A stretch of DNA of 64,000 nt from Vibrio sp. STUT-A11 (GTDB lineage Bacteria; Pseudomonadota; Gammaproteobacteria; Enterobacterales; Vibrionaceae), in the NCBI RefSeq assembly GCF_026000435.1, contig NZ_AP026763.1, positions 434,001 through 498,000 of the forward strand, in the 5' to 3' direction. Below the pieces are notes generated by a model. The model saw only the letters and a program-made list of their open reading frames with translations. It did not search any database and was not told where the DNA came from. Made by a program: the position numbers and the translations under genes. Positions 30,621 to 39,973 of the stretch are shown here, in pieces (the stretch's first letter is position 1; each line of letters starts with the position of its first letter).

Positions 30621-31697
30621 TTAACGAAGTTCGTGGGGTAGCGTTTCCAGCAATAGTTTGACTGGCGCGGCTAAGCCTACTTCTTCAGGTTTAGATAAGT
30701 TATACCAAAGACCTTTGTTACCTTCCATTATCACATCGGGTTGCTTTGACAGGTCAATCAAAATTGGTGTGATATCGAGATGATAATGACTAAAGGTATG
30801 GCGGAAAGTGATCAGCGTTTGCTGCTGTTTAATGTCATTGGCTTGAATGCCGCGTTGTTCCAACAGCAAATCAATATCGCTTTCGACATCAACATGTTCG
30901 GTTTGTGGAAAGCAGAATAGCCCGCCCCAAATTCCAGTTTGAGGTCTTTGTTCCAGCCATACTTCGTGCCCATTTGCATTTTTATGATGCAGCATGACAA
31001 AGCGGGTTTGCTTCACCGGTTTGTCTTTCTTGGGCTTCTTACCTGGGTAGTCGAGGATATTACCTTGTTTTTTCGCTACACAAAGATCAGCAACAGGACA
31101 TAGTGTGCATTTAGGTTTGCTGCGTGTGCAGACCATCGCCCCCATGTCCATCATGGCTTGGTTATATTTGTCGACATCCGTTTGTGGGGTATGTGCCTCG
31201 GCAATTTCCCACAACTGGTTTTCCACTTTCTTCTGGCCCGGCCATCCTTCAACGGCAAAGCATCGAGAAAGTGTTCGCTTCACGTTACCATCGAGGATCG
31301 CATGAGGCTGTTTATGTACGGATGACAGTACAGCAGCCGCAGTTGAGCGGCCAATGCCTGGCAGTGCATTCATTTGCTCGATATCTAGAGGGAATTCACC
31401 GTTATAGGTTTGGGCCACCTCTTTTGCTGCTTTATGAAGGTTACGTGCTCGGGCGTAATAACCGAGACCCGTCCAAAGGTGCAGAACTTCATCTTGCTCT
31501 GCATTAGCAAGGTCGACCACGGTCGGAAATCGCTCTAAAAAGCGTTGATAATAAGGAATCACCGTAGTGACCTGAGTTTGCTGAAGCATGATTTCAGACA
31601 ACCAGACACTGTATGCGGTTTTGTTCTGTTGCCACGGAAGATCTTTTCTTCCATATGCGTCATACCATTCTAAAATGGCACTGGCGAAAGGGGTCAC
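30621..31697 (-). CDS. mutY: A/G-specific adenine DNA glycosylase
   Basis: Removes adenine mispaired with 8-oxoguanine. 358 aa with catalytic Glu in LSEIMLQQT, a helix-hairpin-helix at LPGIGRSTAAAVLS, catalytic Asp in AILDGNVKR, and the [4Fe-4S] ligands in the C-x6-C-x2-C-x5-C pattern. The C-terminal domain is NUDIX-like. It heads the mutY-yggX-mltC operon, divergent from trmB, as in E. coli. Confidence 0.97.
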   Translation of the reverse strand: MTPFASAILEWYDAYGRKDLPWQQNKTAYSVWLSEIMLQQTQVTTVIPYYQRFLERFPTVVDLANAEQDEVLHLWTGLGYYARARNLHKAAKEVAQTYNGEFPLDIEQMNALPGIGRSTAAAVLSSVHKQPHAILDGNVKRTLSRCFAVEGWPGQKKVENQLWEIAEAHTPQTDVDKYNQAMMDMGAMVCTRSKPKCTLCPVADLCVAKKQGNILDYPGKKPKKDKPVKQTRFVMLHHKNANGHEVWLEQRPQTGIWGGLFCFPQTEHVDVESDIDLLLEQRGIQANDIKQQQTLITFRHTFSHYHLDITPILIDLSKQPDVIMEGNKGLWYNLSKPEEVGLAAPVKLLLETLPHELR

Positions 31698-31900
31698 GAC
31701 TTGCTCTGTATTCTATTATTGGTTAGGGGCAAAATTGCACCACATATTGGGTGATAAGTACAACGGATAAAGTGTGGGGATATTACAGGGATCATCATAG
31801 CTTTTGAGTCGTGATAGACCGAGAGCTCAACAAAAACTTGCACCCGAGTAAATTCTTTGGATAATCCCCGCTTTGATTAATCAATGTGCAGGCAAAATCA

Positions 31901-32620
31901 ATGAGTGAAGTAACCACTAACGAATACAACGAAGACGGCAAAATGATCCGTAAAATCCGCAGTTTCGTTCGTCGCGAAGGCCGCCTAACTAAGGGCCAAG
32001 AGAGTGCGATGAATGAGTGCTGGCCAACGATGGGTATCGATTACCAAGCAGAACTTCTTGATTGGAAAGAAGTCTTTGGTAACGACAACCCGGTTGTACT
32101 TGAGATCGGTTTTGGTATGGGCGCTTCACTGGTTGAAATGGCAAAGAACGCACCTGAGAAAAACTTCATCGGTATTGAAGTACATAGTCCAGGTGTTGGC
32201 GCTTGTCTTGCTGATGCACGTGAAGCGGGTCTGACTAACCTGCGCGTAATGTGCCACGATGCGGTTGAAGTGTTTGAGCACATGATCCCAAATGATAGCT
32301 TGGCGACTCTACAACTGTTCTTCCCTGACCCATGGCACAAAAAACGTCACCACAAGCGCCGTATCGTACAGCTAGAGTTTGCTGAAATGGTTCGCCAGAA
32401 GCTTATCCCTAATGAGGGTATCTTCCATATGGCAACGGACTGGGAAAACTACGCTGAGCACATGATTGAAATCATGAACCAGGCACCAGGCTTTGAAAAC
32501 ATTGCTGAAGATGGTGACTTTGTTCCTCGCCCTGAAGAGCGTCCATTGACTAAATTTGAAGCTCGCGGTCACCGTCTTGGTCACGGTGTGTGGGACATCA
32601 AATTCAAGCGTACTGCTTAA
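31901..32620 (+). CDS. trmB: tRNA (guanine-N7)-methyltransferase
   Basis: Methylates G46 of tRNA with SAM. 239 aa from ATG 31901; an in-frame GTG five codons earlier is less likely. SAM motif VLEIGFGMGASL and the TrmB signature FFPDPWHKKRHHKRR are present. The downstream methyltransferase begins 11 bp after the stop. Confidence 0.96.
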   Translation: MSEVTTNEYNEDGKMIRKIRSFVRREGRLTKGQESAMNECWPTMGIDYQAELLDWKEVFGNDNPVVLEIGFGMGASLVEMAKNAPEKNFIGIEVHSPGVGACLADAREAGLTNLRVMCHDAVEVFEHMIPNDSLATLQLFFPDPWHKKRHHKRRIVQLEFAEMVRQKLIPNEGIFHMATDWENYAEHMIEIMNQAPGFENIAEDGDFVPRPEERPLTKFEARGHRLGHGVWDIKFKRTA

Positions 32621-32631
32621 GGAGCCAGGTG

Positions 32632-33660
32632 ATGTACCACTATGCGATATTAGCGAATCCGGGTCACAACCGTATTTATTTTGATAGCGCAATGACCATC
32701 GCATGTTCAGAGCTAAAAGCAATGCTGGCTTCTGAAGGTGTTGAAGTGACTGAAATTGGCAGTAAAGATGTCGGCTTACCTGCGGCACTGGTGTTCTCGT
32801 GTGCAGAAGCGCTCAACGAGGCACAAAGTCGTAAAATTGCGGCATCTTCGATTTATTACGCGCTGTTTGAAGTGCGTGAAGATGGTTTGCTACGTCCAAT
32901 TCAGGCGCCTGCGTTCAACACTTTCCCTGAGAGCATGAGTCAGATCCTGCGTTATACCGGAAAAACAAACGAACAGTTTACGCGTTTGATGGTAAACCTT
33001 GGCGTGAGTGCCGCTAACACAGATAGTGCGCAACTGACGTTAATGGATCCGATGTGTGGTAAGGGTACAACACTATTTGAAGGTTTGATCCATGGCTTGA
33101 ACGTGGTGGGTGTTGAGATCAACCAGAAATGGGTTCAAGAGATTCAAACTTTCGTCGTTAAGTTTATGAAGAACGGTCGCTTTAAGCATAAAGTGAGCAA
33201 AGAAAAGCGCACTTCTGGTGGTAAAAAAGTGGCCGATGGTTTCGTGGTTGAAGCCGCAGCGACAAAAGAAGATTACAATCAAGGTAACCTTCAGACGATG
33301 AAACTGTATTCGGCGGATACTCGTATCGCTGACCAAGTTGTGAAGAAGAACTCGGTGGATGTCATGGTGTCTGACTTGCCTTATGGTGTGCAGCACGGCA
33401 GTAAAAATACCAAAGACAGCAAACTGAACCGCAGCCCATTAGAGCTTTTAAAAGAAGCCCTGCCTGCATGGAAAGTGGTGCTGAAAAAGCAAGGTTCTGT
33501 GGTGTTGTCTTTCAATGAGTTCACACTGAAATGGAAAGATGTCGCGGCATTATTTGAAGAACAGGGATGGAAGGTGCTTTCAGAAGCCCCTTACATCGGT
33601 TATCTTCACCGCGTGGATCAATCTATCAACCGCAACATTATTGTGGCAGTGAAACCATAA
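32632..33660 (+). CDS. SAM-dependent RNA/DNA methyltransferase-like protein (UPF0020/TRM11 type)
   Basis: 342 aa from ATG 32632, preceded by GGAG. The C-terminal two thirds are a Rossmann methyltransferase with DPMCGKGTT as SAM motif I and SDLPYGVQ as the (D/N)PPY-type catalytic motif, as in N2-guanine tRNA methyltransferases. The N-terminal ~120 residues are a small alpha/beta domain, not a recognised THUMP. It lies 11 bp behind trmB, so a joint role in RNA modification is plausible; the target is unknown. Confidence 0.8.
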   Translation: MYHYAILANPGHNRIYFDSAMTIACSELKAMLASEGVEVTEIGSKDVGLPAALVFSCAEALNEAQSRKIAASSIYYALFEVREDGLLRPIQAPAFNTFPESMSQILRYTGKTNEQFTRLMVNLGVSAANTDSAQLTLMDPMCGKGTTLFEGLIHGLNVVGVEINQKWVQEIQTFVVKFMKNGRFKHKVSKEKRTSGGKKVADGFVVEAAATKEDYNQGNLQTMKLYSADTRIADQVVKKNSVDVMVSDLPYGVQHGSKNTKDSKLNRSPLELLKEALPAWKVVLKKQGSVVLSFNEFTLKWKDVAALFEEQGWKVLSEAPYIGYLHRVDQSINRNIIVAVKP

Positions 33661-33687
33661 TTGATTGTTCGATAAAGAATATTTGAA

Positions 33688-33713
33688 AAGCCAACACACT
33701 GTTGGCTTTTTTT
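33688..33713 (+). terminator. Terminator after the methyltransferase gene
   Basis: AAGCCAACA/TGTTGGCTT hairpin with a T run of seven. Confidence 0.9.
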
Positions 33714-33748
33714 ACCTCTGAATTAAATCAGTGATAATAAGGTGGACA

Positions 33749-34669
33749 ATGAAACCTACAGTGGAAATTTTGACAGATATTCTGACCGAAGTTCGTCCTT
33801 TGATCGGTCAGGGAAAAGTAGCAGACTACATTCCAGCTCTGGCAAAAGTGCCCAGCAATAAGTTAGGTATTGCGGTATACACCAATGACGGCGAAGTGAT
33901 TAAGGCGGGAGATGCCGACGAGCCTTTTTCTATCCAGTCTATTTCTAAAGCCCTGAGCCTGACGCTGGCGATGTGCTTATATAAACAAGAAGAAATATGG
34001 GCAAGGGTAGGCAAAGAGCCTTCTGGTCAGGCTTTTAACTCTTTAATCCAGTTAGAGATGGAGCAGGGCATTCCACGCAACCCGTTCATCAACGCTGGTG
34101 CGATAGTGGTTGCTGATCTGCTGCAAAGCCGTTTGTCTGCACCGCGTCAGCGCTTGCTTGAATTTGTTCGTCAGCTTTCCGGCGATACCCACATAGTGTA
34201 CGACAAAGTGGTGGCCGCTTCTGAAATGATGCATGGTGACCGCAACGCTGCGATTGCTTATCTGATGCGCTCATTTGGTAACTTTGAGAATGAAGTTATT
34301 CCAGTGCTGCAAAACTATTTCCACGCCTGCGCATTGAAGATGAGCTGTGTTGATTTGGCGAAAACCTTTAGTTATTTAGCCAACAAAGGTACGTCTGTGC
34401 ATACCGGGAAGCCGATTGTCTCACCGACGCAAACTAAGCAGTTGAATGCGCTGCTCGCAACGTGCGGGCTTTATGACGGTGCAGGTGAGTTTGCCTACCG
34501 AGTCGGTATGCCGGGTAAATCTGGCGTGGGCGGCGGCATTATTGCAGTCGTACCGGGGGATATGACCATTGCAGTCTGGTCCCCGGAGCTCGACCCTGCA
34601 GGTAACTCATTAGCTGGCACTAAAGCTTTGGAATTGCTTTCTGAGCGAATCGGTCGTTCTATTTTCTAG
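33749..34669 (+). CDS. glsB: Glutaminase
   Basis: Hydrolyses glutamine to glutamate and ammonia; beta-lactamase-like serine fold. 306 aa (family ~308) from ATG 33749 with AAGGTGG upstream. SISK (active-site Ser-x-x-Lys) is at about residues 61-64 and the GKSGVGGGI loop lies near the C-terminus. Convergent with hemW; a 133-bp inverted-repeat element lies between. Confidence 0.95.
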   Translation: MKPTVEILTDILTEVRPLIGQGKVADYIPALAKVPSNKLGIAVYTNDGEVIKAGDADEPFSIQSISKALSLTLAMCLYKQEEIWARVGKEPSGQAFNSLIQLEMEQGIPRNPFINAGAIVVADLLQSRLSAPRQRLLEFVRQLSGDTHIVYDKVVAASEMMHGDRNAAIAYLMRSFGNFENEVIPVLQNYFHACALKMSCVDLAKTFSYLANKGTSVHTGKPIVSPTQTKQLNALLATCGLYDGAGEFAYRVGMPGKSGVGGGIIAVVPGDMTIAVWSPELDPAGNSLAGTKALELLSERIGRSIF

Positions 34670-34747
34670 AGTTACTTACTCTTCTCAGAGCATACAAAAA
34701 TGCCTCTCATATAGAGAAAATACCTTTCGCTTAAGGACTCTCATCGG

Positions 34748-34880
34748 GTCATTCCAGCGAGCCCTAGCGAGACTAGGAATCTAATATCAGCGTGCTGAGA
34801 ATAGATAGAAAACGCTTTGACAACAAAGTACTCGGATAGAAGATCCAGAATCACGCTCCTTCGTCGCTGTTCAGGAAGAC
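34748..34880. repeat. 133-bp inverted-repeat element, copy 1
   Basis: Starts GTCATTCCAGCGAGCC and ends CGTCGCTGTTCAGGAAGAC. The two ends are imperfect inverted repeats of about 35-40 nt. A copy of exactly the same length lies at 42225-42357. Here it lies between convergent glsB and hemW. Confidence 0.85.
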
Positions 34881-34894
34881 GGGAGACTTATAAA

Positions 34895-34920
34895 TGCCGT
34901 TCGCTGTGAAACGAACGGCA
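34895..34920 (-). terminator. Hairpin downstream of hemW
   Basis: TGCCGTTCG/CGAACGGCA, an 8-nt loop, no long T run on either side. It may terminate hemW or glsB transcripts. Confidence 0.5.
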
Positions 34921-34956
34921 TCCTCAAACAGAGAGGCATTCTGATATCAGACTCGC

Positions 34957-36138
34957 TTATTCGTCTTCTTCTACCATAAACGCTTCGAGTAAGTCGTTCA
35001 GAAAAAGCTTACCTTTTTCAGTGATTTGCCAGTGTGTTTCGGTCTCGCTCAAGTACCCCAATTCTAACGCCCAGTTGATGGTGTCTTGAATGCTACTCAG
35101 TGGTAATCCTGTGGTGTCGATAAAGTCTTGTTTTGGACACGCTTCTATTAAACGGAAACGGTTCATAAAGAACTCAAACGGACGGTCTTCATCTTCGACG
35201 AATTGTTCAGTATGAAGGTATGGCTTAACCATATTTTGGTATGCAGCCAGATACCCACGAGGGTGTTTTACTTTCGTGGTACGAATGATCCGTCCATCAG
35301 CAAAACTCAGCTTACCGTGTGAGCCACAACCAATGCCGAGGTAATCCCCAAAGCGCCAGTAATTGAGGTTGTGCTGGCATTGGAAGCCCGGCTTACTGTA
35401 ACCAGAAATTTCGTATTGTACGTACCCAGCGGCCGCCAGCTTTTTATGTCCTAGCTCGAAGATGTCCCATAAGTCATCGTCGTCAGGTAGCGTCGGCGGC
35501 TTGTAGTAGAACATGGTATTCGGCTCAATGGTGAGCTGGTACCAAGACAGGTGCGGCGGTGCCAGTTCAATCGCTTTGTCCAAATCGGCCAGAGCCTGCT
35601 CAATACTTTGATCTGGCAAGCCGTGCATTAAATCCAGGTTAAAGCTGTTCAAGCCAATCTGGTGAGCAAGGTTAGCCGCATTGACGGCCTCATCTTTGCC
35701 ATGAATCCGACCAAGGCGTTCTAGTTTCTCTTGCTCAAAACTTTGCACACCAATGGAGATGCGCGTTACACCTGCTTTTCGGTAGCCGGCAAAACGTTCC
35801 GCTTCAATTGTTCCCGGGTTGGCTTCCATCGTAATTTCGATGTCAGTTTTGAACGGAATGCGCGCTTCAATACCTGTTAACAGTCTCTCAATCCCTTGTG
35901 CAGAAATCAGACTAGGCGTACCGCCACCGATAAAGATCGAGTGCAGAGGACGCGGCGCATCGTTCAAGCGATACTTCTCAATGTCGGTATCCAGATCTTC
36001 CAGCAGGGCGTTGATGTATTGCTCTTCTGGGATCTCTGCCTTGAGCTCATGCGAGTTGAAATCACAGTATGGGCACTTTTGTACACACCATGGGATGTGG
36101 ACATAGAGACTGAGTGCTGGGGGCGTTAATATGGTCAA
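34957..36138 (-). CDS. hemW: Radical SAM heme chaperone HemW
   Basis: Radical SAM protein related to HemN; HemW binds heme and delivers it to respiratory proteins rather than oxidising coproporphyrinogen. 393 aa with the CxxxCxxC cluster motif (CVQKCPYC, about residues 18-25), GGGTPS, and a HemW-type C-terminal domain. The start appears to be TTG at 36138, 11 bp after rdgB, with AAGG upstream. Operon with rdgB, as in E. coli. Confidence 0.94.
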   Translation of the reverse strand: MTILTPPALSLYVHIPWCVQKCPYCDFNSHELKAEIPEEQYINALLEDLDTDIEKYRLNDAPRPLHSIFIGGGTPSLISAQGIERLLTGIEARIPFKTDIEITMEANPGTIEAERFAGYRKAGVTRISIGVQSFEQEKLERLGRIHGKDEAVNAANLAHQIGLNSFNLDLMHGLPDQSIEQALADLDKAIELAPPHLSWYQLTIEPNTMFYYKPPTLPDDDDLWDIFELGHKKLAAAGYVQYEISGYSKPGFQCQHNLNYWRFGDYLGIGCGSHGKLSFADGRIIRTTKVKHPRGYLAAYQNMVKPYLHTEQFVEDEDRPFEFFMNRFRLIEACPKQDFIDTTGLPLSSIQDTINWALELGYLSETETHWQITEKGKLFLNDLLEAFMVEEDE

Positions 36139-36149
36139 ACTCGTTTACC

Positions 36150-36752
36150 TTACTGAGCGGCTTGTTCAGACAGCTGAGCAAACAGAGACTTAAGCGCTTT
36201 ACCACGGTGTGATAGCTGCTTTTTACGCGCAGGTTCTAACTCCGCTGATGCACAGCCATCCTCCGGTACAAAAAAGACAGGGTCATAACCAAAGCCGTTC
36301 TCACCGTGAGCCTCTGTCAGGATACGACCTTCCCACTTACCGTGACAAACAATAGGCGTTGGGTCGTCTTTATGGCGCATCAGAACCAATACGCAATGGA
36401 AACGTGCGGTGCGCTCCGCCTCTGATACACCTTCCATTGCTTTTAACAGCTTTTCTAAGTTGTCTTGATCTGTCGCGCCTTCGCCAGCGTAACGCGCAGA
36501 ATAGATGCCTGGTGCACCGTTAAGGTAGTCGACTTCTAAACCAGAATCATCAGCGATTGCGGGTAGGCCTGTTTCTTGTGCTGCGTGGCGGGCTTTGATG
36601 ATCGCGTTTTCAATAAATGTGGTGCCTGTCTCTGCAACTTCAGAGACGTTGAATTCGCTTTGTGCTAATACTTCGAATCCGAAATCGGACAGCAAATCAG
36701 CCATCTCACGTACTTTGCCTTGGTTGCCGGTTGCTAACACAATCTTTTTCAT
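36150..36752 (-). CDS. rdgB: XTP/dITP pyrophosphatase
   Basis: Removes deaminated purine nucleotides (XTP, dITP) from the pool. 200 aa with the Ham1 family start ATGNQGKVREM and the DDSGLEVDYLNGAPGIYS signature. Followed closely by hemW. Confidence 0.96.
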   Translation of the reverse strand: MKKIVLATGNQGKVREMADLLSDFGFEVLAQSEFNVSEVAETGTTFIENAIIKARHAAQETGLPAIADDSGLEVDYLNGAPGIYSARYAGEGATDQDNLEKLLKAMEGVSEAERTARFHCVLVLMRHKDDPTPIVCHGKWEGRILTEAHGENGFGYDPVFFVPEDGCASAELEPARKKQLSHRGKALKSLFAQLSEQAAQ

Positions 36753-36884
36753 GGGGTTCTCTTTTCATTGTGATAAGGAGAACATGTCGTTCTCCTTATC
36801 ATTTTATTTCTAACTTTGTATGGCTTTTGGTCTGCAGGTGTCCAAAATCGTTTAGATCATCTGATCTAATTACTTTTCGACTTA

Positions 36885-37316
36885 TTACTCTTCAACATAA
36901 AATTTTTGGGTAAATTGAAGCTTTCCTGAGCCTTTGTTTCCCGATTTTACATCAATATCGAAGGTAAAAGTTTCTTCATGAGTGACTGGCAGTTCCGCTA
37001 GGTAGTAAATGGCGTCACCTTCTTTGACTTCTCGAAAGGTTAACTGCTGAGTTTGACCAATCAGGTTCTTAGCTTGCCCAGCAACTTGTGCTTCTAGCGC
37101 CGGTTTTCCCAGTGAGGCTCTGTCCAGCACACTAATATTGATGATCGCAAGATAGCCATTACGTTTGATGTCATAGCTTCGCGCTATTTTAGGCGTCAAA
37201 AAGGTAGAGTTAAACGCCACGTAATGGACTTCGATGTCTTTCATGTTTTTGAACTGTTCAGCGAAAGTCGGGAAAGACAGTAGGCTGATCAGTAACGCGG
37301 TAATCCATTTGTTCAT
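36885..37316 (-). CDS. DUF4426 periplasmic protein
   Basis: 143 aa with a clear signal peptide (MNKWITALLISLLSFPTFA), then a small beta-rich domain matching DUF4426: EVHYVAFNSTFL near the start and an FTQKFYVEE end. Conserved between yggU and rdgB in Vibrio. Function unknown. Confidence 0.85.
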   Translation of the reverse strand: MNKWITALLISLLSFPTFAEQFKNMKDIEVHYVAFNSTFLTPKIARSYDIKRNGYLAIINISVLDRASLGKPALEAQVAGQAKNLIGQTQQLTFREVKEGDAIYYLAELPVTHEETFTFDIDVKSGNKGSGKLQFTQKFYVEE

Positions 37317-37390
37317 TGTGAAATCCTCAAGGAGACACTTCCATTTAAGTTTAATTTAAATAACCTGCTTTAAGCTTAAATAAAAAGCCA

Positions 37391-37681
37391 TCATAAGATG
37401 GCTTCTATGTCAGTAGGTATCTGGGTAGGCGATTCTATCCGAATTTGTTTGTGTCGTCCCAGTTCGCCTTTTTCTATGTGAACCAGACCTTTAGCGACTT
37501 TAAACTGCTTAGCCAAGAACTTGGTGAGATGCGCATTGGCTTTACCATCGACAGGCGGTGCAGTAATGGCGATTTTTAACTCTTCTCCATGCAAGCCGAC
37601 GATTTTATCGCGGCTTGCTTTGGGTTGAATATAGAGTCTTAGGACAATGTCTTCGCCATCGCGCCAAACTGCGGCTGACAC
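37391..37681 (-). CDS. yggU: DUF167/YggU family protein
   Basis: 96 aa small alpha/beta protein with the family motif LRLYIQPKASRDKIVG and APPVDGKANAHLTKFLA. Its start codon overlaps the yggT stop by one base, so the two are co-translated. Function unknown. Confidence 0.93.
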   Translation of the reverse strand: MSAAVWRDGEDIVLRLYIQPKASRDKIVGLHGEELKIAITAPPVDGKANAHLTKFLAKQFKVAKGLVHIEKGELGRHKQIRIESPTQIPTDIEAIL

Positions 37682-38238
37682 TACAGTTGGAACCAGATAG
37701 GGCCAATAATATCGCCCATCAGGAAGTTGGCGAATTGTAGACCAATAAACAGAACCAGGACGCTAAGATCCAGACCACCGAATGCAGGAAGAATGCGACG
37801 GATTGGCGCGCACATTGGTTCTGTCAGCTGGTGGAATACATATTCGATAGGGCTGCGGCCTTGGCTAACCCAGCTTAAGATTGCACGAATCAGCAATACC
37901 CAGAATAACAAACCGCCAGCAGCTTTAATCAGAGACAGTAAGCCCAGGAATAGGAACTCGATACTGAAAGACACTGAACCGCTAGATGCAATTAGGATCA
38001 GTGCTACGAACTTTAGTACACACAATAGATACGCAAAGAGAACAGTAGCCAGGTCGATATTACCGACAGACGGAATAAAGCGACGCAGAGGGCCAATCAC
38101 AGGCTGAGTAGCTTTAACGATAAATTGCGAGAAAGGGTTATAGAAGTCTGCACGCGCAGCTTGCAACCAAATACGCAATATAACGACCATGATATACAGG
38201 TCAAATAGGGTTGAGATGAGAAAACTCATTGAATTCAT
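37681..38238 (-). CDS. yggT: YggT family membrane protein
   Basis: 185 aa with two YggT repeats, each a pair of hydrophobic helices around the P(I/V)..P(I/L)RR motif (QPVIGPLRRFIP and EPMCAPIRRILP). Inner membrane; a role in osmotic or cofactor homeostasis has been suggested for relatives. Lies between proC and yggU. Confidence 0.94.
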   Translation of the reverse strand: MNSMSFLISTLFDLYIMVVILRIWLQAARADFYNPFSQFIVKATQPVIGPLRRFIPSVGNIDLATVLFAYLLCVLKFVALILIASSGSVSFSIEFLFLGLLSLIKAAGGLLFWVLLIRAILSWVSQGRSPIEYVFHQLTEPMCAPIRRILPAFGGLDLSVLVLFIGLQFANFLMGDIIGPIWFQL

Positions 38239-38290
38239 AAGGTACCCTTAACAAGTGGTGGATGGCTTTTCTCTGTAAGCATCCAGATAA

Positions 38291-39109
38291 TTAAAATAGT
38301 TTTTCCATTTCTTCCGCACGAGCAACCGCTGCCTGCATTGCTTTTGCTACGATATCAGAAAGTTGATGTTCGTTGAATGTGCGTAGTGCTTCCGCTGTTG
38401 TGCCACCTTTAGAGGTGACATTTTCACGTAATGTGGATAGCTCGGTCTCTGGATTATTTACAACCATGCTTGCAGCACCTAATGCCGCTTGCTGAACCAG
38501 CAGACGAGCTGTGTCTTTATCAAAGCCTTGTGCTATTGCTTCTGCTTGCATGGCTTCCATAAACAAGAAGAAGTAAGCTGGCGCGCTACCTGCAGCCGCA
38601 ATCACGTTGTTGATGCCAGACTCTTGTTCTACCCAAGCCACTTTACCTACCGCTTCCATTAATTGAGCGGCAAAGTCTTTATCTTGCTCAGTAACGTGTT
38701 CTGGAGCGAAAAGACCACTCATGCCTAAACCGAGTTGGGAAGGCGTATTTGGCATCACACGAACCAAGTTCAACTTAGTCGCTAGCATCTCATCTAAACG
38801 TGAACAATTAATGCCAGCAGCGATAGAAATCACTAACTTGTTACTGAAATCGACAGACTGCAGTGGTTTACATACCTCCGCCATCATTTGTGGTTTTACA
38901 GACAACACCACCACATCCGCTTCTGATGCAGCGAGGATGTTATCGCTGGTCGTACGGATGCCAAAATCTTGCTCGAGTGGCAAGCGGCGTGTTTCTGAAG
39001 GGGCGGTTGCCACAATATTTTGTGCCGGGTAACCATTTGAGACTAAGCCAGAAATGATGGCTCGCACCATGTTACCTGCACCGATGAAGGCAATCTTTTT
39101 ATGTTCCAT
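38291..39109 (-). CDS. proC: Pyrroline-5-carboxylate reductase
   Basis: Last step of proline synthesis, NAD(P)H-dependent. 272 aa from MEHKKIAFIGAGNM with GAGNM as nucleotide site, and the family signature ending in NVTSKGGTTAEALR. An alternative ATG five codons upstream (39124) exists and neither has a strong ribosome site. Conserved yggS-proC-yggT order. Confidence 0.95.
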   Translation of the reverse strand: MEHKKIAFIGAGNMVRAIISGLVSNGYPAQNIVATAPSETRRLPLEQDFGIRTTSDNILAASEADVVVLSVKPQMMAEVCKPLQSVDFSNKLVISIAAGINCSRLDEMLATKLNLVRVMPNTPSQLGLGMSGLFAPEHVTEQDKDFAAQLMEAVGKVAWVEQESGINNVIAAAGSAPAYFFLFMEAMQAEAIAQGFDKDTARLLVQQAALGAASMVVNNPETELSTLRENVTSKGGTTAEALRTFNEHQLSDIVAKAMQAAVARAEEMEKLF

Positions 39110-39231
39110 TTGTCTGATTTCCATTGTGATACTTTACTATTTATAATGCACAGGTGTGCATAGTGGCAATTAAGTCTTACCGCTTAATTTTGTGATGCGA
39201 AGATTGAGTTTTTTTCGCTTACGGGTAATGG

Positions 39232-39945
39232 CTATTCACTTTTTGAGTTATAGTCACGTGCGCCAAAAATCGCTGTTCCGATACGAACCATAGTACTACC
39301 AGCTTCTATCGCCGCCGTCATGTCGCCACTCATCCCCATGGACAATGTGTCGATGTCCGGATACTGCTGCTGAAGCGATTGCTTCAATGCCGCCAGTTTC
39401 TGGAACTCATGAAGTTGTGCATCATAGTCCGATACGTTCGCAGGAATAGACATCAATCCTCTTAAGGTGAGGTTCGGAAGGCGAGAAATCAACTCAGCCA
39501 GTTCGAATATTTCTGCATCGGTTACGCCAGACTTTGAGTCTTCGCCACTGGTGTTCACTTGAATCAGTACCTGTAAGGGTTCTAATTCGCTAGGGCGTTG
39601 ATCATTAAGACGTTGCGCGATCTTTGCGCGGTCAATGGTGTGAACCCAATCGAAATGTTCAGCGACAAGACGTGATTTATTGGACTGAATTGGGCCGATG
39701 AAGTGCCATTCTATGCAATTATCTGGATAATGCTGTGCAAAGTGCTGAACTTTATCCACGCCCTCTTGCACATAGTTTTCACCAAATGCGGTTTGACCAG
39801 CTTGGTAAGCTTCAAGAATGGCTTCAACGGGTTTGGTTTTACTTACCGCTAGAAGTTGCACTGACTCCGGAGCACGACCGCATTTTTGCTCGTCGTTGCG
39901 AATTTGAGAGGTGATATGTTCAATATTTTGTTGAATACTACTCAT
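39232..39945 (-). CDS. yggS: PLP homeostasis protein YggS
   Basis: 237 aa fold-type III PLP-binding protein without known enzymatic activity that maintains vitamin B6 and amino acid balance. The PLP lysine is in LLAVSKTKP (about residue 36), with FGENYVQEG and LMSIPA also typical. Divergent from pilT. Confidence 0.95.
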   Translation of the reverse strand: MSSIQQNIEHITSQIRNDEQKCGRAPESVQLLAVSKTKPVEAILEAYQAGQTAFGENYVQEGVDKVQHFAQHYPDNCIEWHFIGPIQSNKSRLVAEHFDWVHTIDRAKIAQRLNDQRPSELEPLQVLIQVNTSGEDSKSGVTDAEIFELAELISRLPNLTLRGLMSIPANVSDYDAQLHEFQKLAALKQSLQQQYPDIDTLSMGMSGDMTAAIEAGSTMVRIGTAIFGARDYNSKSE

Positions 39946-39973
39946 AGCTGTACTTTAGACTTAAGGATTTTAA

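Noticed and set aside
36125..36150. Possible frameshift or missing start for hemW
   Set aside because: The frame is intact; TTG at 36138 follows AAGG at suitable distance and the N-terminus matches the family, so a TTG start explains it.
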